From NCBI GenBank assembly GCA_002493005.1, contig DKXL01000040.1:14680-36357 (forward strand): a stretch of 21,678 bases of DNA. The letters are read 5' to 3'. The stretch is from Ruminococcaceae bacterium UBA7127. GTDB lineage: Bacteria > Bacillota > Clostridia > Oscillospirales > Acutalibacteraceae. Both the position numbers and the translations under genes were made by a program. Positions 13,772 to 21,303 of this stretch are shown piece after piece. Numbering within the stretch: the first letter of the stretch is position 1; each line of letters starts with the position of its first letter. The notes beneath the pieces were generated by a model. That model searched no databases and was not told the DNA's origin. It saw nothing but the letters and a program-made list of their open reading frames with translations.

Positions 13772-15730
13772 TCAATAATCATAACTGCTGTAATAATCGT
13801 AATCATCATAACTATCGTAGTTATTATATACGCTATTGCTTGATATGCCCATTAAGCTGCTCAAAAATGTGTAGTCTTTGATAGAATCCAAAAACTCGGT
13901 CATCTTAAGTGACTCCGCCCACTTGCTCATTTCGGCACTGTCATTAGCATTATAAGCCTCTGTCGGTGCAGACTCAATCTTTTCTGCTTTTGAAATCTTT
14001 GCATTAGTCTTGAGAGTAAGATAATTCTCGCCGTTCACCAATAGTTCAAGGTTAAACTTTGACTCTTTGCGGTTGCCGTCAAGCGTAAACTTAAGCTCAG
14101 AGTCATTTATCAAAGATGTAAGCTCTGAATTCATACCCGTCATTTGAAGAATTCCCATCAAATCATCGCCTGTCTTAATTGAAACGCAACCGGAAGACTC
14201 ATTGTTCTCCATATAAAAATCTTTTGTTGAGATATTTATCATTTTCAAGCCGTTAATCTCAAAATTCATATCAGATGTAACCTTGTTTCCGTTTTTAGTT
14301 CCTGAACCTACAACTGCAATCTTTTGTCCTTCGGTTTCGAAAGAAACCTCATATGCAACCTTGTTGCCTTCCTCGGGGCTCAGAATTTTGAATGAAAAAT
14401 TGTTTTCATTATCCGTAATTTCACGACCTACTATTTCGCCTTTTCCGTCTGTCCAAACATTGTAAACTATCTTCAGAGAAGTATCATAAGTACCTGAATA
14501 AGTTTTGATATCACTCAAAGCATCTTCAATAACATTAACAAATTCATCTTCATCATATTTATCAAGGTTAAGTTCATTGTCAAAATTCTCGATAATTTCC
14601 TTGAGGTTGTTATCATCCTTGGCATATTCCAGTATTCCCTCAAGGATTTTGACTGCATCCTCCTCACTGATTTCAAGCTTCAAAAGAGTGCAGTTTGATT
14701 TAACCTCGTCAACTGTGAGCGTGTCGCCGCTCTCGGTAATTTCATCAATATTATCGACAGTAATGTTAAAATAGTCTTTTACTAAAGTCTTAATCTGATC
14801 CGACTTTGGAATAGCATTGTATAAATCCTGAGGAGTAAATTGCATATCACCAAACGGATATTCATCATCTGAAACTTTTGCGCAAAGATATTTATCGCTG
14901 AGTTCGGGAACCTTGAGATACATCGTTTCATTATCAGCATAATAAGATACTTCACATGACAACAAAACGTCATCGTTTATCTTAAGATAAGCATTTTGAG
15001 ATGAATCGTCGCCCTTCATATTGCTATCCGTAACTATTGTTACAGAGTCAATTTCACTGAGCGCTGTATTAAGTTCATCAGGAGCTACAGTTCTGATATA
15101 CTGCTTAAAGCTATCGCTTATCTCTAATGAAATTTCACTATCCGCCTTTTGATCTTTTTCAGATAACACATCTAATGAATCGGCACATTCGCCCGCAAGT
15201 TTAAGTGCAGATTTTCCCTCAACATACTTATAGTATGAGCCGGGTGATGAAAATGTTTTTACAAAAAAGTTTGAAACATACGGAAAGAAAACCGCAATCA
15301 AAATCGCAGCCACCACAACAACAGAGCCAATGCTGAGCAAAATCGGCAGTTTCTTACTTTTCTTTTTAGGCACAACATCTGCATTCTGCACAGACGCACC
15401 TTCATATTCCTTTGCATAATCAGCATTAGGCTGAGCGTCAAAATTAATCTGACTGTTATTTAAAGAAGTCTGTGCTGCATCACCGCCGTTATTTGAAAAA
15501 GTCTGAGCAACATTAAAATCCTGCGCAGCATATCCGTCGTTATTTGCAAAAGTCTGCGCAGTATCCGCAGCATTGCCGCTGTTAACAACCTCTTCTTTCA
15601 CATCTACAACAGACTGTGAATCAACATTTAAGTCATTCACCGCTGTTGGCGTTATCTCCTGCTCTGCCTTTGTGCCGCAGTTTGGACAAAAACGACCCTC
15701 AAATTCTGTACCGCAATTATTACATTTCAT
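13772..15730 (-). CDS. Zinc-ribbon, single-TM protein with large extracellular domain
   Basis: A 652-residue membrane-anchored protein of unknown function. The start is ATG 15730 (AAAGGGGGA 7 bases upstream); upstream in-frame codons lie in the promoter. Residues 3-18 form a zinc ribbon (Cys3, Cys6, Cys15, Cys18). A Asn/Ala/Gln-rich linker (50-115) with imperfect repeats such as AQTFANN, AQTFSNN and AQTSLNN follows, then KKKSKK and one membrane helix (about 128-150), giving a cytoplasmic N-terminus and an outside C-terminal domain of about 480 residues. That domain begins SSPGSYYKYVEGKSALKLA and ends in a Tyr/Asp-rich tail (YDSYDDYDYYSSYDY). The layout recalls Firmicute zinc-ribbon envelope proteins such as TcaA, but I see no specific match. 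It is divergent from tetR. Confidence 0.85.
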   Translation of the reverse strand: MKCNNCGTEFEGRFCPNCGTKAEQEITPTAVNDLNVDSQSVVDVKEEVVNSGNAADTAQTFANNDGYAAQDFNVAQTFSNNGGDAAQTSLNNSQINFDAQPNADYAKEYEGASVQNADVVPKKKSKKLPILLSIGSVVVVAAILIAVFFPYVSNFFVKTFSSPGSYYKYVEGKSALKLAGECADSLDVLSEKDQKADSEISLEISDSFKQYIRTVAPDELNTALSEIDSVTIVTDSNMKGDDSSQNAYLKINDDVLLSCEVSYYADNETMYLKVPELSDKYLCAKVSDDEYPFGDMQFTPQDLYNAIPKSDQIKTLVKDYFNITVDNIDEITESGDTLTVDEVKSNCTLLKLEISEEDAVKILEGILEYAKDDNNLKEIIENFDNELNLDKYDEDEFVNVIEDALSDIKTYSGTYDTSLKIVYNVWTDGKGEIVGREITDNENNFSFKILSPEEGNKVAYEVSFETEGQKIAVVGSGTKNGNKVTSDMNFEINGLKMINISTKDFYMENNESSGCVSIKTGDDLMGILQMTGMNSELTSLINDSELKFTLDGNRKESKFNLELLVNGENYLTLKTNAKISKAEKIESAPTEAYNANDSAEMSKWAESLKMTEFLDSIKDYTFLSSLMGISSNSVYNNYDSYDDYDYYSSYDY

Positions 15731-15766
15731 AACAAAATCCCCCTTTATCAATATTGTCCTAACAAA

Positions 15767-15795
15767 ATAATACAATAAATCTTATATTAAGTCAA
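15767..15795 (-). promoter_or_regulatory. Promoter of the zinc-ribbon protein gene
   Basis: On the minus strand TTGACT (15795-15790), 17-base spacer, TATTAT (15772-15767), both 5/6 matches to consensus, about 37 bases upstream of the start codon. Confidence 0.8.
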
Positions 15796-15832
15796 GCAAA
15801 ATAACGCTCTATCCCCTGTCGTTTATAAAAGT

Positions 15833-15866
15833 TCTGTATAAAATCAAAGAATATATATTATACAGA
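15833..15866. promoter_or_regulatory. Candidate operator: 9-bp inverted repeat between divergent promoters
   Basis: TCTGTATAA (15833-15841) and its exact complement TTATACAGA (15858-15866) are separated by 16 bases, between the -35 boxes of the zinc-ribbon gene and of tetR. Its place suits autoregulation by the TetR protein. The 34-bp span is longer than most TetR sites. A related CTGTAT occurs just before the MMPL gene (ATACTGTAT around 16588-16596), but without a second clear arm. Confidence 0.5.
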
Positions 15867-15876
15867 CTTCTGCCGC

Positions 15877-15905
15877 TTGAATATATGCAAAAATTATGAT
15901 AGAAT
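15877..15905 (+). promoter_or_regulatory. Promoter of tetR
   Basis: TTGAAT (15877-15882), 17-base spacer, TAGAAT (15900-15905) with a TG one base upstream (extended -10). A second TATAAT at 15913-15918 has no matching -35 at normal distance. Confidence 0.6.
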
Positions 15906-15939
15906 AAATCAGTATAATAATGCTAATTTGAGGTGGAAT

Positions 15940-16497
15940 ATGACTCAATTTACAAAGGCAGCAATCAAAGCCTCTTTTATAAAACTTCTAAATAAAAAAT
16001 CGCTTGCTAAAATAACTGTTAAAGAAATTGTTGAAGACTGCAAAATTAATCGCAACTCCTTTTACTACCATTTTAGTGACATTCACTCACTGCTTGAGGA
16101 AATATTAATAGAGGAGGCTGACCGATTTGTCAGTACAGACGCAAAAAAAGGCTCTCTGTATGAAACATTGGTAGATGCCATTGACTTTGCAATTCAAAAC
16201 AAAACCGCAGTACTGCACATTTACAACTCTGCAAACAAAGATGTGTTCGAACAGTATCTTAACAGAGTTTCTGAAAGCGCAGTGCTCAAATTTTTCAGCA
16301 CACTTGAAAACACTCATAATATTTCCGACGAGGATAAAGACGCAATTATAATGTATTACAAGTGCCAGTTAGTGGGCTTTGTAATCGATTGGCTCAGCAA
16401 AGGTATGAAATACGATTTAAGCGCCAAAATCAAAAGAATCTGTGAATTATTTGACGGATCAATGGAAAAAGCAATAGAAAGATGTCATCGAAAATAA
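15940..16497 (+). CDS. TetR-family transcriptional regulator
   Basis: A ligand-responsive repressor of the TetR class. The start ATG 15940 is chosen because GAGGTGG lies directly upstream; the frame is open 21 codons further up, through the promoter. Of 185 residues, the first 55 are a TetR DNA-binding domain: AIKASFIKLLNKKSLAKITV, then VKEIVEDCKINRNSFYYHFS with the recognition helix and the typical FYYHF. The C-terminal ligand domain (about 60-185) is helical. It precedes the MMPL/glycine-heptad genes in the same orientation, separated by a terminator, and is divergent from the zinc-ribbon gene. The likely targets are its own promoter and the downstream transporter, by analogy with TetR-efflux pairs; the inducer is unknown. 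Confidence 0.9.
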   Translation: MTQFTKAAIKASFIKLLNKKSLAKITVKEIVEDCKINRNSFYYHFSDIHSLLEEILIEEADRFVSTDAKKGSLYETLVDAIDFAIQNKTAVLHIYNSANKDVFEQYLNRVSESAVLKFFSTLENTHNISDEDKDAIIMYYKCQLVGFVIDWLSKGMKYDLSAKIKRICELFDGSMEKAIERCHRK

Positions 16498-16521
16498 TCT
16501 GAAAATCAGACAATTTCACCT

Positions 16522-16552
16522 TCGTGCCCAAAAACAGGGCACGATTTTTTTT
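16522..16552 (+). terminator. Rho-independent terminator of tetR
   Basis: Perfect 8-bp stem TCGTGCCC/GGGCACGA with a 7-base loop, followed by eight T's. A short palindrome TCTGA-AAA-TCAGA (16498-16510) lies just after the tetR stop, before this hairpin. The MMPL gene therefore probably has its own promoter; TAGAAT at 16583-16588 is a possible -10 with a weak -35. Confidence 0.92.
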
Positions 16553-16620
16553 ATGTCTGTTTTAAAATCAGTCTGTCGGAAGTAGAATACTGTATGAAAA
16601 AATTAAAAGGAGTAATGATT

Positions 16621-18720
16621 GTGAACCTATGTAAGCATGTGGTAAAAATGCGTATACCAATCGTGATTATTACGTTGATATTACTTATTCCCTCTATGCT
16701 CGGAATGATTTTTACACGAGTTAATTACGATATGCTAAATTATCTGCCCGATAATCTTGACACAATAAAAGGTCAGGAATACTTGCTTGAGGATTTTGGG
16801 AAAGGAGCTTTTTCATTTCTCATATTTGAGGATATGGATGACAAAGACATAGTTAAGGCAGAAGACAAAATCAAAGCTATCGACCATGTTGCTTCTGTTC
16901 TTTGGTATGATGATATTGCCGACCTTTCTATTCCAAAAGAAATGCTTCCTCAAAAGCTGTATGATGCTTTTAACTCAGGCAATTCTACGCTGATGGCAGT
17001 GTTTTTTGACACATCAAGTTCAGCCGACGAAACAATGGAGGCAATCGAACAAATCCGACATATTGCAGGCAATCAATGTCTTGTTTCCGGAATATCTGCA
17101 ATGGTAACTGACTTAAAAAACTTGTGTGAAGCTGAGGAAACCATATATGTTGCAATCGCCGTTGTGTTTGCAGTAATTGCAATGATGCTTTTTATGGACA
17201 ACTGGATTATTCCGTTTGTATTTCTTGCAAGCATAGGCGCAGCAATACTTATAAATCTTGGCTCAAACTATTTTCTCGGAGAAATATCCTACATAACCAA
17301 GGCGTTGTCAGCAGTGCTTCAGCTTGCGGTTACAATGGACTATTCAATTTTTCTTTGGCACAGCTACTCAGAACAAAAGCAAATTTACAGTGACCACAAA
17401 GACGCAATGTCGGTTGCAATAAAGGAAACCTTCCGTTCTGTTTTGGGAAGCTCAATTACTACCGTTGCCGGATTTATAGCATTGTGCTTTATGACCTTTA
17501 CACTTGGCAGAGATTTGGGCATCGTTATGGCTAAGGGTGTAATTATTGGTGTAATAGGATGTGTAACAATACTTCCTTCGCTGATACTTATTCTTGATAA
17601 GCCGCTTGAAAAGACCATGCACAAAGCTCTTATACCATCTGTAAAAAAGCTCTCAAACGGAATAGTTAAAATTTTCCCTGTATTTCTTGTTATTTTTGCA
17701 GTTGTGCTTACACCTGCAATATACAGCTATAACGCTGCCAATAATGAGGTGTATTATGATTTGTCACAAAGTCTGCCTGACGATATGGCAAATGTAATAG
17801 CTAACTCAAAGCTTAAAGATGAGTTTGGTATAGGAACTACCCATATGATTCTTACGGATGCTTCTCTCCCGACAAAACAAATCCGCAGTATGACCGATGA
17901 AATCGAAAAGGTAGACGGAGTAAAATATGTTTTGGGACTTGAAAGCCTTGTCGGTCCGATGATTCCTCAGGAAATCTTGCCTGAGTCCATTACAGACATA
18001 ATAAAAAGCGACAAATGGGAGCTTATGCTGATTAATTCCGAATACGGAACAGCTACTGATGAGGTAAGCAAGCAAATAAGCGATTTAAACAGCATAATAA
18101 GAAAGTACGACAAAAAAGGTATGCTCATCGGTGAAGCTGCTTGTACAAATGACTTGATTGACATTACGTCTGTCGACTTTGCTGTTGTAAATTCAATATC
18201 AATCATTGCAATCTTTATCATTATTGCAATAGTTGAAAAGAGCATCAGTCTGCCGTTTATCCTTGTTTCAGTCATAGAGCTTGCTATATTTGTAAATTTG
18301 GGATTATCACACTTTATGGGACAGAGTCTGCCGTTTATTGCTCCAATATGTATAAGCACCATTCAGCTTGGAGCAACGGTTGACTACGCAATACTAATGA
18401 CCACCCGTTATAAAAAAGAACGTTCTCTCGGCAACGATAAGAAATCAGCAGTTTCGGTTGCTCTAGAAACCTCAATCCCCTCTATAATAGTAAGTGCAAT
18501 GGGGCTTTTTGCAGCAACCATAGGAGTTTCAATTTATTCCGATGTCGATATGATAGGTTCGTTATGTTCATTAATGGCAAGAGGCGCAATAATAAGTATG
18601 CTGTGTGTAATACTCATTCTGCCTGCATTGTTTATGCTGACAGACAAAATAATCGGAGCAACAACAATAGGATTTAAACCCAAAAAATCGGAGGTAACTG
18701 AAAATGAAAAAAAGCTATAA
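16621..18720 (+). CDS. MMPL/RND-superfamily membrane transporter
   Basis: A large proton-driven exporter of the MMPL group, which in other bacteria moves lipids, glycolipids or hydrophobic drugs. The 699-residue product has the two-fold RND plan: a first membrane helix (about 12-32 here), an outer loop of about 150 residues, five helices, then the same again. The proton-relay motifs appear in both halves: LAVTMDYSIFLWHSY (near 236-249) and LGATVDYAILMTTRYKKE (near 585-600). The repeat GSSITTVAGFIALCFMTFTLG follows the first. I prefer GTG 16621, with AAAAGGAG 8 bases upstream; an in-frame ATG at 16594 lies in a likely promoter and has only a weak GGAAG. The next gene overlaps its end by 17 bases, which ties the two products functionally. 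Confidence 0.92.
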   Translation: MNLCKHVVKMRIPIVIITLILLIPSMLGMIFTRVNYDMLNYLPDNLDTIKGQEYLLEDFGKGAFSFLIFEDMDDKDIVKAEDKIKAIDHVASVLWYDDIADLSIPKEMLPQKLYDAFNSGNSTLMAVFFDTSSSADETMEAIEQIRHIAGNQCLVSGISAMVTDLKNLCEAEETIYVAIAVVFAVIAMMLFMDNWIIPFVFLASIGAAILINLGSNYFLGEISYITKALSAVLQLAVTMDYSIFLWHSYSEQKQIYSDHKDAMSVAIKETFRSVLGSSITTVAGFIALCFMTFTLGRDLGIVMAKGVIIGVIGCVTILPSLILILDKPLEKTMHKALIPSVKKLSNGIVKIFPVFLVIFAVVLTPAIYSYNAANNEVYYDLSQSLPDDMANVIANSKLKDEFGIGTTHMILTDASLPTKQIRSMTDEIEKVDGVKYVLGLESLVGPMIPQEILPESITDIIKSDKWELMLINSEYGTATDEVSKQISDLNSIIRKYDKKGMLIGEAACTNDLIDITSVDFAVVNSISIIAIFIIIAIVEKSISLPFILVSVIELAIFVNLGLSHFMGQSLPFIAPICISTIQLGATVDYAILMTTRYKKERSLGNDKKSAVSVALETSIPSIIVSAMGLFAATIGVSIYSDVDMIGSLCSLMARGAIISMLCVILILPALFMLTDKIIGATTIGFKPKKSEVTENEKKL

Positions 18721-21049
18721 TAAAATAATTTTATCAGGCGTATTAAGTCTTACAATTTTATGCAGTTCTCTGAGTGCCGCTGCATATTCAGCAGGAGAAA
18801 ACAGTGTAAATGCATTTTCTGATATTAAAAATGTGCAGGCAAACACATTGGCAGATTATGGAAATATAAGCAAAAACGAAACCGTATATGTCATTGCAAA
18901 CGCCTATGGCGAAGCAAAGAAAATCATTGTAAGTGACTGGATCAAAAATGTTGGTAACAACAAAAAAATCAATGACGTCTCAAATCTTGAAAATATAGAA
19001 AACATAAAAGGTGATGAAACATATACGATAAATGAAAACAATATGTACCAATGGAACGCCGACGGCAAGGATATTTATTATCAGGGTACAGGCAAAGGAG
19101 AACTGCCTGTTAAGTTAAAAATCAGCTATACTCTTAATGACAAAAGGATTTCTGCCGAGGAGCTTGCAGGCAAAAGCGGGAAAGTCAAAATTCGCTTTGA
19201 TTATGATAATACTCAGTACGAAAATGTAAAAATTGACGGCAAAGAAGAGAAAATTTTTGTCCCATTTCTAATGATGACCGGTATGATTCTTGATAACGAA
19301 ATTTTCTCGGATGTTGATATTACTAACGGCAAAATTATTAACGACGGCAACCGTACTTTTGTTGCAGGATTCGCTCTGCCTGGTATGCAGGAAAGCTTGG
19401 GCATAGACAAAGATAAGCTTGAAATCCCCGAATATTTTGAAATAACTGCAAATGTCAAAAACTTTGAACTTACCACAACCCTTTCGCTTGCGGTAAATGA
19501 TTTCTTTTCAGACATAGACTTTTCAGATGCAGACAAAGGCATTGACTCTCTTACGAAGCCACTTGAAAAGCTAAAATCAGCTTCCAATAAGCTTATTGAC
19601 GGTTCGTCAGCTCTTTATGATGGTTTAGGAACACTTCTCGACAAGTCAGATGAACTTGTTGCAGGAGTAAAAAAGCTCCGTGACGGCGCTGAAAAACTCA
19701 ACAACGGAGCTTATGCACTTGATAACGGTGTCACTGAACTTGCCGCAGGAGCAAAATCTCTTGACAGCGGAGCAGGCTCGCTAAAAGATGGCTCCGTTAA
19801 TCTTTATGATGGTTTTCAATCACTTTACAGCGGCACAGAAACACTTAATAACGGAGTTATTGACTTAAAAGGCTATATAGGAACACTTTCAAACGGACTT
19901 GATACCATTTCTCAAAACAGCGGCGCCCTTAATGCAGGGGCAAAACAGGTCTTTGATACATTGCTTTCGACAGCAGACGCACAGATTGCCGCCGCAGGAC
20001 TTTCAGCTGACAAACTTACTATCGAAAACTACTCAAAGGTACTTGACAGCTTAATCGACTCTCTCAGTGATGAAAACGCAAAACAGCTTGCATACAATAC
20101 CGCTTTTGAAGCAGTTTCTATATCTGTAAACGGTCAGAGGGATGTAATAAGAACTGCTGTTGAGGCAACTGTCAGAAAGCAAATTATCGAAAGTGTATTA
20201 AGTTCAGCTGGCTATTCTATGACCGCCGAAGCATATGACATCGCAGTTGCAGCAGGTGATATTCCGAACGATGTGCAGGTGCAGATTTCCACAGCAGTTG
20301 CTGCTCAAATCAGCTCGTCTGACATTCAGGCTATAATCGACAATAACACTAAGCAACAGATTGAAAACCTGATTGACACAAATATGAACAGTCAGGAAGT
20401 ACAAACTCAGATTGCACAAGGCATAGAAAAAGCCAAAGCAGGCAGAAACTCACTTTCTGCATTAAAAGAACAGCTCAACAGTTATAATGAGTTTTATCAT
20501 GGCATTATTGGCTATACTGCGGGTGTAGACAGCGCAACAGCCGGTGCACGTGAAATATTAAAGGGTACATCTACTCTTAAAAACGGCTCAGAATCTCTGA
20601 AAGACGGCGCTTCGCAGCTAAAAACAGGAGCAGGAGCATTAAAGCAGGGTGCATCAGAGCTTAAAAACGGCTCCTCTGCATTAAAAGCCGGTTCAGAAAA
20701 ACTCAGAGTTGGTGCAGGCGATTTAAGCAAAGGAACAAGTGATTTGTTTAATGGAATAAGCACTCTTCAAAATGGAAGCGGTACACTTATCAACGGCATT
20801 AAAAAGCTTAATAACGGTTCAATGAGTCTTAACAGCGGCTTAAAGCAATTTAAAAAAGACGGTATTGACGCTATTATCGATGCGGTAGACGGTGATGTAA
20901 AAGGACTTGTAGACCGTTTCAAAGCAATAAGCAAAGCTTCAGGCAACTACAAGTCATACAGTGGTATTGCTGACCAAATGAACGGAAAAACAGACTTCAT
21001 CTTTAAAACAGATTCTATCGAAAGCAAGACAAAATCTGATAAAAATTAA
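18704..21049 (+). CDS. Secreted glycine-heptad-repeat protein paired with MMPL
   Basis: A 781-residue exported protein of unknown function. It has a signal peptide (1-28, MKKSYNKII then a hydrophobic core ending SAAAYSA). Residues 40-270 form a beta-rich domain. Two long heptad arrays follow with glycine at a fixed position (unit like LKNGSSA): Gly300 to Gly384 (12 of 13 positions) and Gly614 to Gly712 (15 of 15). Between them (about 415-600) is a helical, Gln/Ala/Ile-rich segment. The heptad runs resemble those in YhgE/Pip-type membrane proteins and similar X-X-G proteins (family impression), but the C-terminal membrane helices of YhgE are missing and the protein ends in a hydrophilic tail. 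GGAGG precedes ATG 18704. The gene overlaps the transporter gene, so it is probably an extracytoplasmic partner. Confidence 0.88.
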   Translation: MKKSYNKIILSGVLSLTILCSSLSAAAYSAGENSVNAFSDIKNVQANTLADYGNISKNETVYVIANAYGEAKKIIVSDWIKNVGNNKKINDVSNLENIENIKGDETYTINENNMYQWNADGKDIYYQGTGKGELPVKLKISYTLNDKRISAEELAGKSGKVKIRFDYDNTQYENVKIDGKEEKIFVPFLMMTGMILDNEIFSDVDITNGKIINDGNRTFVAGFALPGMQESLGIDKDKLEIPEYFEITANVKNFELTTTLSLAVNDFFSDIDFSDADKGIDSLTKPLEKLKSASNKLIDGSSALYDGLGTLLDKSDELVAGVKKLRDGAEKLNNGAYALDNGVTELAAGAKSLDSGAGSLKDGSVNLYDGFQSLYSGTETLNNGVIDLKGYIGTLSNGLDTISQNSGALNAGAKQVFDTLLSTADAQIAAAGLSADKLTIENYSKVLDSLIDSLSDENAKQLAYNTAFEAVSISVNGQRDVIRTAVEATVRKQIIESVLSSAGYSMTAEAYDIAVAAGDIPNDVQVQISTAVAAQISSSDIQAIIDNNTKQQIENLIDTNMNSQEVQTQIAQGIEKAKAGRNSLSALKEQLNSYNEFYHGIIGYTAGVDSATAGAREILKGTSTLKNGSESLKDGASQLKTGAGALKQGASELKNGSSALKAGSEKLRVGAGDLSKGTSDLFNGISTLQNGSGTLINGIKKLNNGSMSLNSGLKQFKKDGIDAIIDAVDGDVKGLVDRFKAISKASGNYKSYSGIADQMNGKTDFIFKTDSIESKTKSDKN

Positions 21050-21075
21050 AAATTGCATCTGAATTACTTAAAAAA

Positions 21076-21185
21076 GCGGCGTGACGGTGGCATGAGGCCG
21101 CCCTCAATTCGGCAACGTAACGTTGCATCCAATTCGAGCAGACAGCTTGATAGTATCTACACTTATCCGCCCGAACTTTTCGAGC
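21076..21185. other. Stem-loop-rich intergenic segment
   Basis: About 110 bases, more GC-rich than the flanks, contain several short hairpins: GGTGGC/GCCGCC with a 5-base loop (21086-21102), GCAACG-TAA-CGTTGC (21112-21126), CGAGC/GCTTG (21135-21149) and CGAA/TTCG near 21172-21182. A short open frame covers it on the plus strand but has no ribosome binding site or coding character. It may be a degenerate dispersed repeat or a structured RNA tail of the upstream operon. Confidence 0.4.
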
Positions 21186-21202
21186 ATTTTCTTATAAAGC
21201 AA

Positions 21203-21238
21203 AAAAGCAGGTTCGTTGTGAACCTGCTTTTGCCGTTT
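21203..21238. terminator. Bidirectional terminator after the MMPL operon
   Basis: Perfect 12-bp stem AAAAGCAGGTTC/GAACCTGCTTTT with a 5-base loop. Plus-strand transcripts end in TTTTGCCGTTTTG; minus-strand transcripts end in TTTTTT. It separates the convergent glycine-heptad gene and the last minus-strand gene. Confidence 0.85.
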
Positions 21239-21303
21239 TGTGTTTACTTATCCAAAATGCACCAATAAATCCAAAGGGAGTTCATTGTAGTTTTATGTTT
21301 GAG

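Noticed and set aside
19559..20870. Repetitive DNA within the heptad gene as a CRISPR or tandem DNA repeat
   Set aside because: The periodicity is 21 bp at codon level with strongly diverged DNA; it reflects protein heptads, not CRISPR repeats and spacers.
21053..21268. Plus-strand frame of 71 codons after the heptad gene
   Set aside because: It begins 3 bases after the previous stop with no ribosome binding site, runs over hairpins and the terminator, and its composition is not protein-like.
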